Origin: Bacillota bacterium
Lineage (GTDB): Bacteria > Bacillota > Clostridia > Christensenellales > UBA1242
Length of the DNA: 28,679 bases
Assembly: GCA_009780625.1 (NCBI GenBank)
Contig: WQZR01000004.1
Coordinates: forward strand, 1 to 28,679
Direction: 5' to 3'
Shown: positions 28,026-28,679 of the stretch, piece after piece
Layout: each line of letters starts with the position of its first letter
Numbering within the stretch: position 1 is the first letter of the stretch
Program-made: the position numbers and the translations under genes
Notes under the pieces: model-generated
Told to the model about the DNA's origin: nothing
The model's database searches: none
What the model saw: only the letters and a program-made list of their open reading frames with translations

Positions 28026-28679
28026 TTGTTTTTTCTTGATTTCTGCAATTCTTGCTTGAAGTTCTGCAATTCTTTTTTTCTCTGCTTCTTCTTTTGAAAG
28101 CGGTTGACCAGAATCTGGTGCCGGTGCTGGCGCTGCTTGTTGTTGTGGTGGTGCGTCGTTTGCAACGGCTGTTATGCTTCCCGCTGCAACTGTTCTTTCG
28201 TTCACCCCTGTTGCACCTGATGCAACCGGACCTGGCTTTGGTTTTTCTGCTTTAACAATATCTTGAATTGCTGTGCCGCCAGAACCAGTTTGTGGTCCGC
28301 CACCTTTTGCTGCTGCAATTTTTGCTTTAAGCGCTTCCATTTTTAGACGCTCTTCTTCTTCCATAAGTGCAAAAGATTGTGGGCTGAATTTTTGGTCTAG
28401 CTCCATCCAGTTTTTTGCCATCTCACGTTCTATTTCTTTAAGTTCAGTTATGCTTCTTGCTTCCATAACAATTTGATTTGTTTCTGCAAGAAGTTTGATG
28501 ATGTTGATTTCACCTCTAAGAAGTTTTTCGAAAAGTGGTCTAATTTTTGTTACAGAAGAAACAACTTCTTTCTTAACAAGAACTTGCACGATTTCATAGC
28601 CATTTTTTCTGTCCATAAGAACAGGAACAATTGAACGTTGGAAATCTTTTGTGAATCTGAAAATAAAGTTTTGGCAGAA
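28017..28679 (-). CDS. Unrecognised protein, C-terminal 220 residues (partial)
   Basis: The frame stays open to the window edge, so the Met at 28616 is not shown to be the start; 21 codons before it are open (FRFTKDFQRSIVPVLM). The visible part has a mixed hydrophobic/charged helical region for about 125 residues (NGYEIVQVLVKKEVVSSV, KLLRGEINIIKLLAE, ARSITELKEIEREMAKNW), then a Gly/Ala/Pro/Gln-rich linker of about 70 residues, and a short charged coiled-coil end (SKEEAEKKRIAELQARIAEI). No family recognised. It is in the same orientation as the S10 operon but ended by its own terminator. Confidence 0.6.
   Translation of the reverse strand, partial: FCQNFIFRFTKDFQRSIVPVLMDRKNGYEIVQVLVKKEVVSSVTKIRPLFEKLLRGEINIIKLLAETNQIVMEARSITELKEIEREMAKNWMELDQKFSPQSFALMEEEERLKMEALKAKIAAAKGGGPQTGSGGTAIQDIVKAEKPKPGPVASGATGVNERTVAAGSITAVANDAPPQQQAAPAPAPDSGQPLSKEEAEKKRIAELQARIAEIKKKQGL

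Overview
The window reads as a chromosomal piece of a low-GC, Gram-positive-type bacterium, probably an uncultured Clostridia-like Bacillota. Support: the gene order of the S10-spc-alpha ribosomal superoperon, S14 of the zinc-binding type Z, zinc-ligand S4 and L36, tRNAs with encoded CCA, strong AGGAGG-type ribosome sites, a SpoVB/MurJ-type flippase and LysM and lipoprotein genes. I cannot place it to genus.

Left third (1-8.0 kb), mixed genes. A partial Cys-rich small protein, a TSCPD-domain protein, a tRNA-Lys/tRNA-Gln pair with its own promoter and terminator, a 1088-aa membrane-anchored surface protein with four tandem beta-sandwich-like repeats, a uridine-kinase-like/CYTH-like fusion protein, a SpoVB/MurJ-family flippase, a double LysM protein and a lipoprotein follow each other. 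Two pairs of convergent genes overlap at their 3' ends.

Right two thirds (8.0-28.0 kb), the ribosomal superoperon, all on the minus strand, so transcription runs right to left. It appears split into four units: (i) a consensus promoter at 27.96-27.99 kb drives rpsJ-rplC-rplD-rplW-rplB-rpsS-rplV-rpsC-rplP-rpmC-rpsQ-rplN-rplX-rplE-rpsN-rpsH-rplF-rplR-rpsE-rpmD-rplO and ends at a hairpin terminator at 16.87 kb; (ii) a second consensus promoter at 16.83-16.85 kb drives an unknown 129-aa protein and secY, ending in a terminator at 15.02 kb; (iii) adk, a divergent adk paralogue and map; (iv) after an inverted cysteine synthase gene, a promoter at 11.60-11.63 kb drives infA-rpmJ-rpsM-rpsK-rpsD-rpoA-rplQ, ending at 8.05 kb. 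Right of the S10 promoter is the 3' part of an unrecognised protein.

Main oddities: L15, L30, S17 and L29 carry long Ala/Lys/Pro-rich, histone-H1-like tails; a hairpin-plus-16-nt motif is duplicated upstream of rpsJ and rplC with changed but still paired stem sequences; a GTAGGGG...CCCCTAC palindromic element occurs three times, twice inside reading frames as added peptide; and two genes have promoters so close to the ATG that their mRNAs should be almost leaderless.
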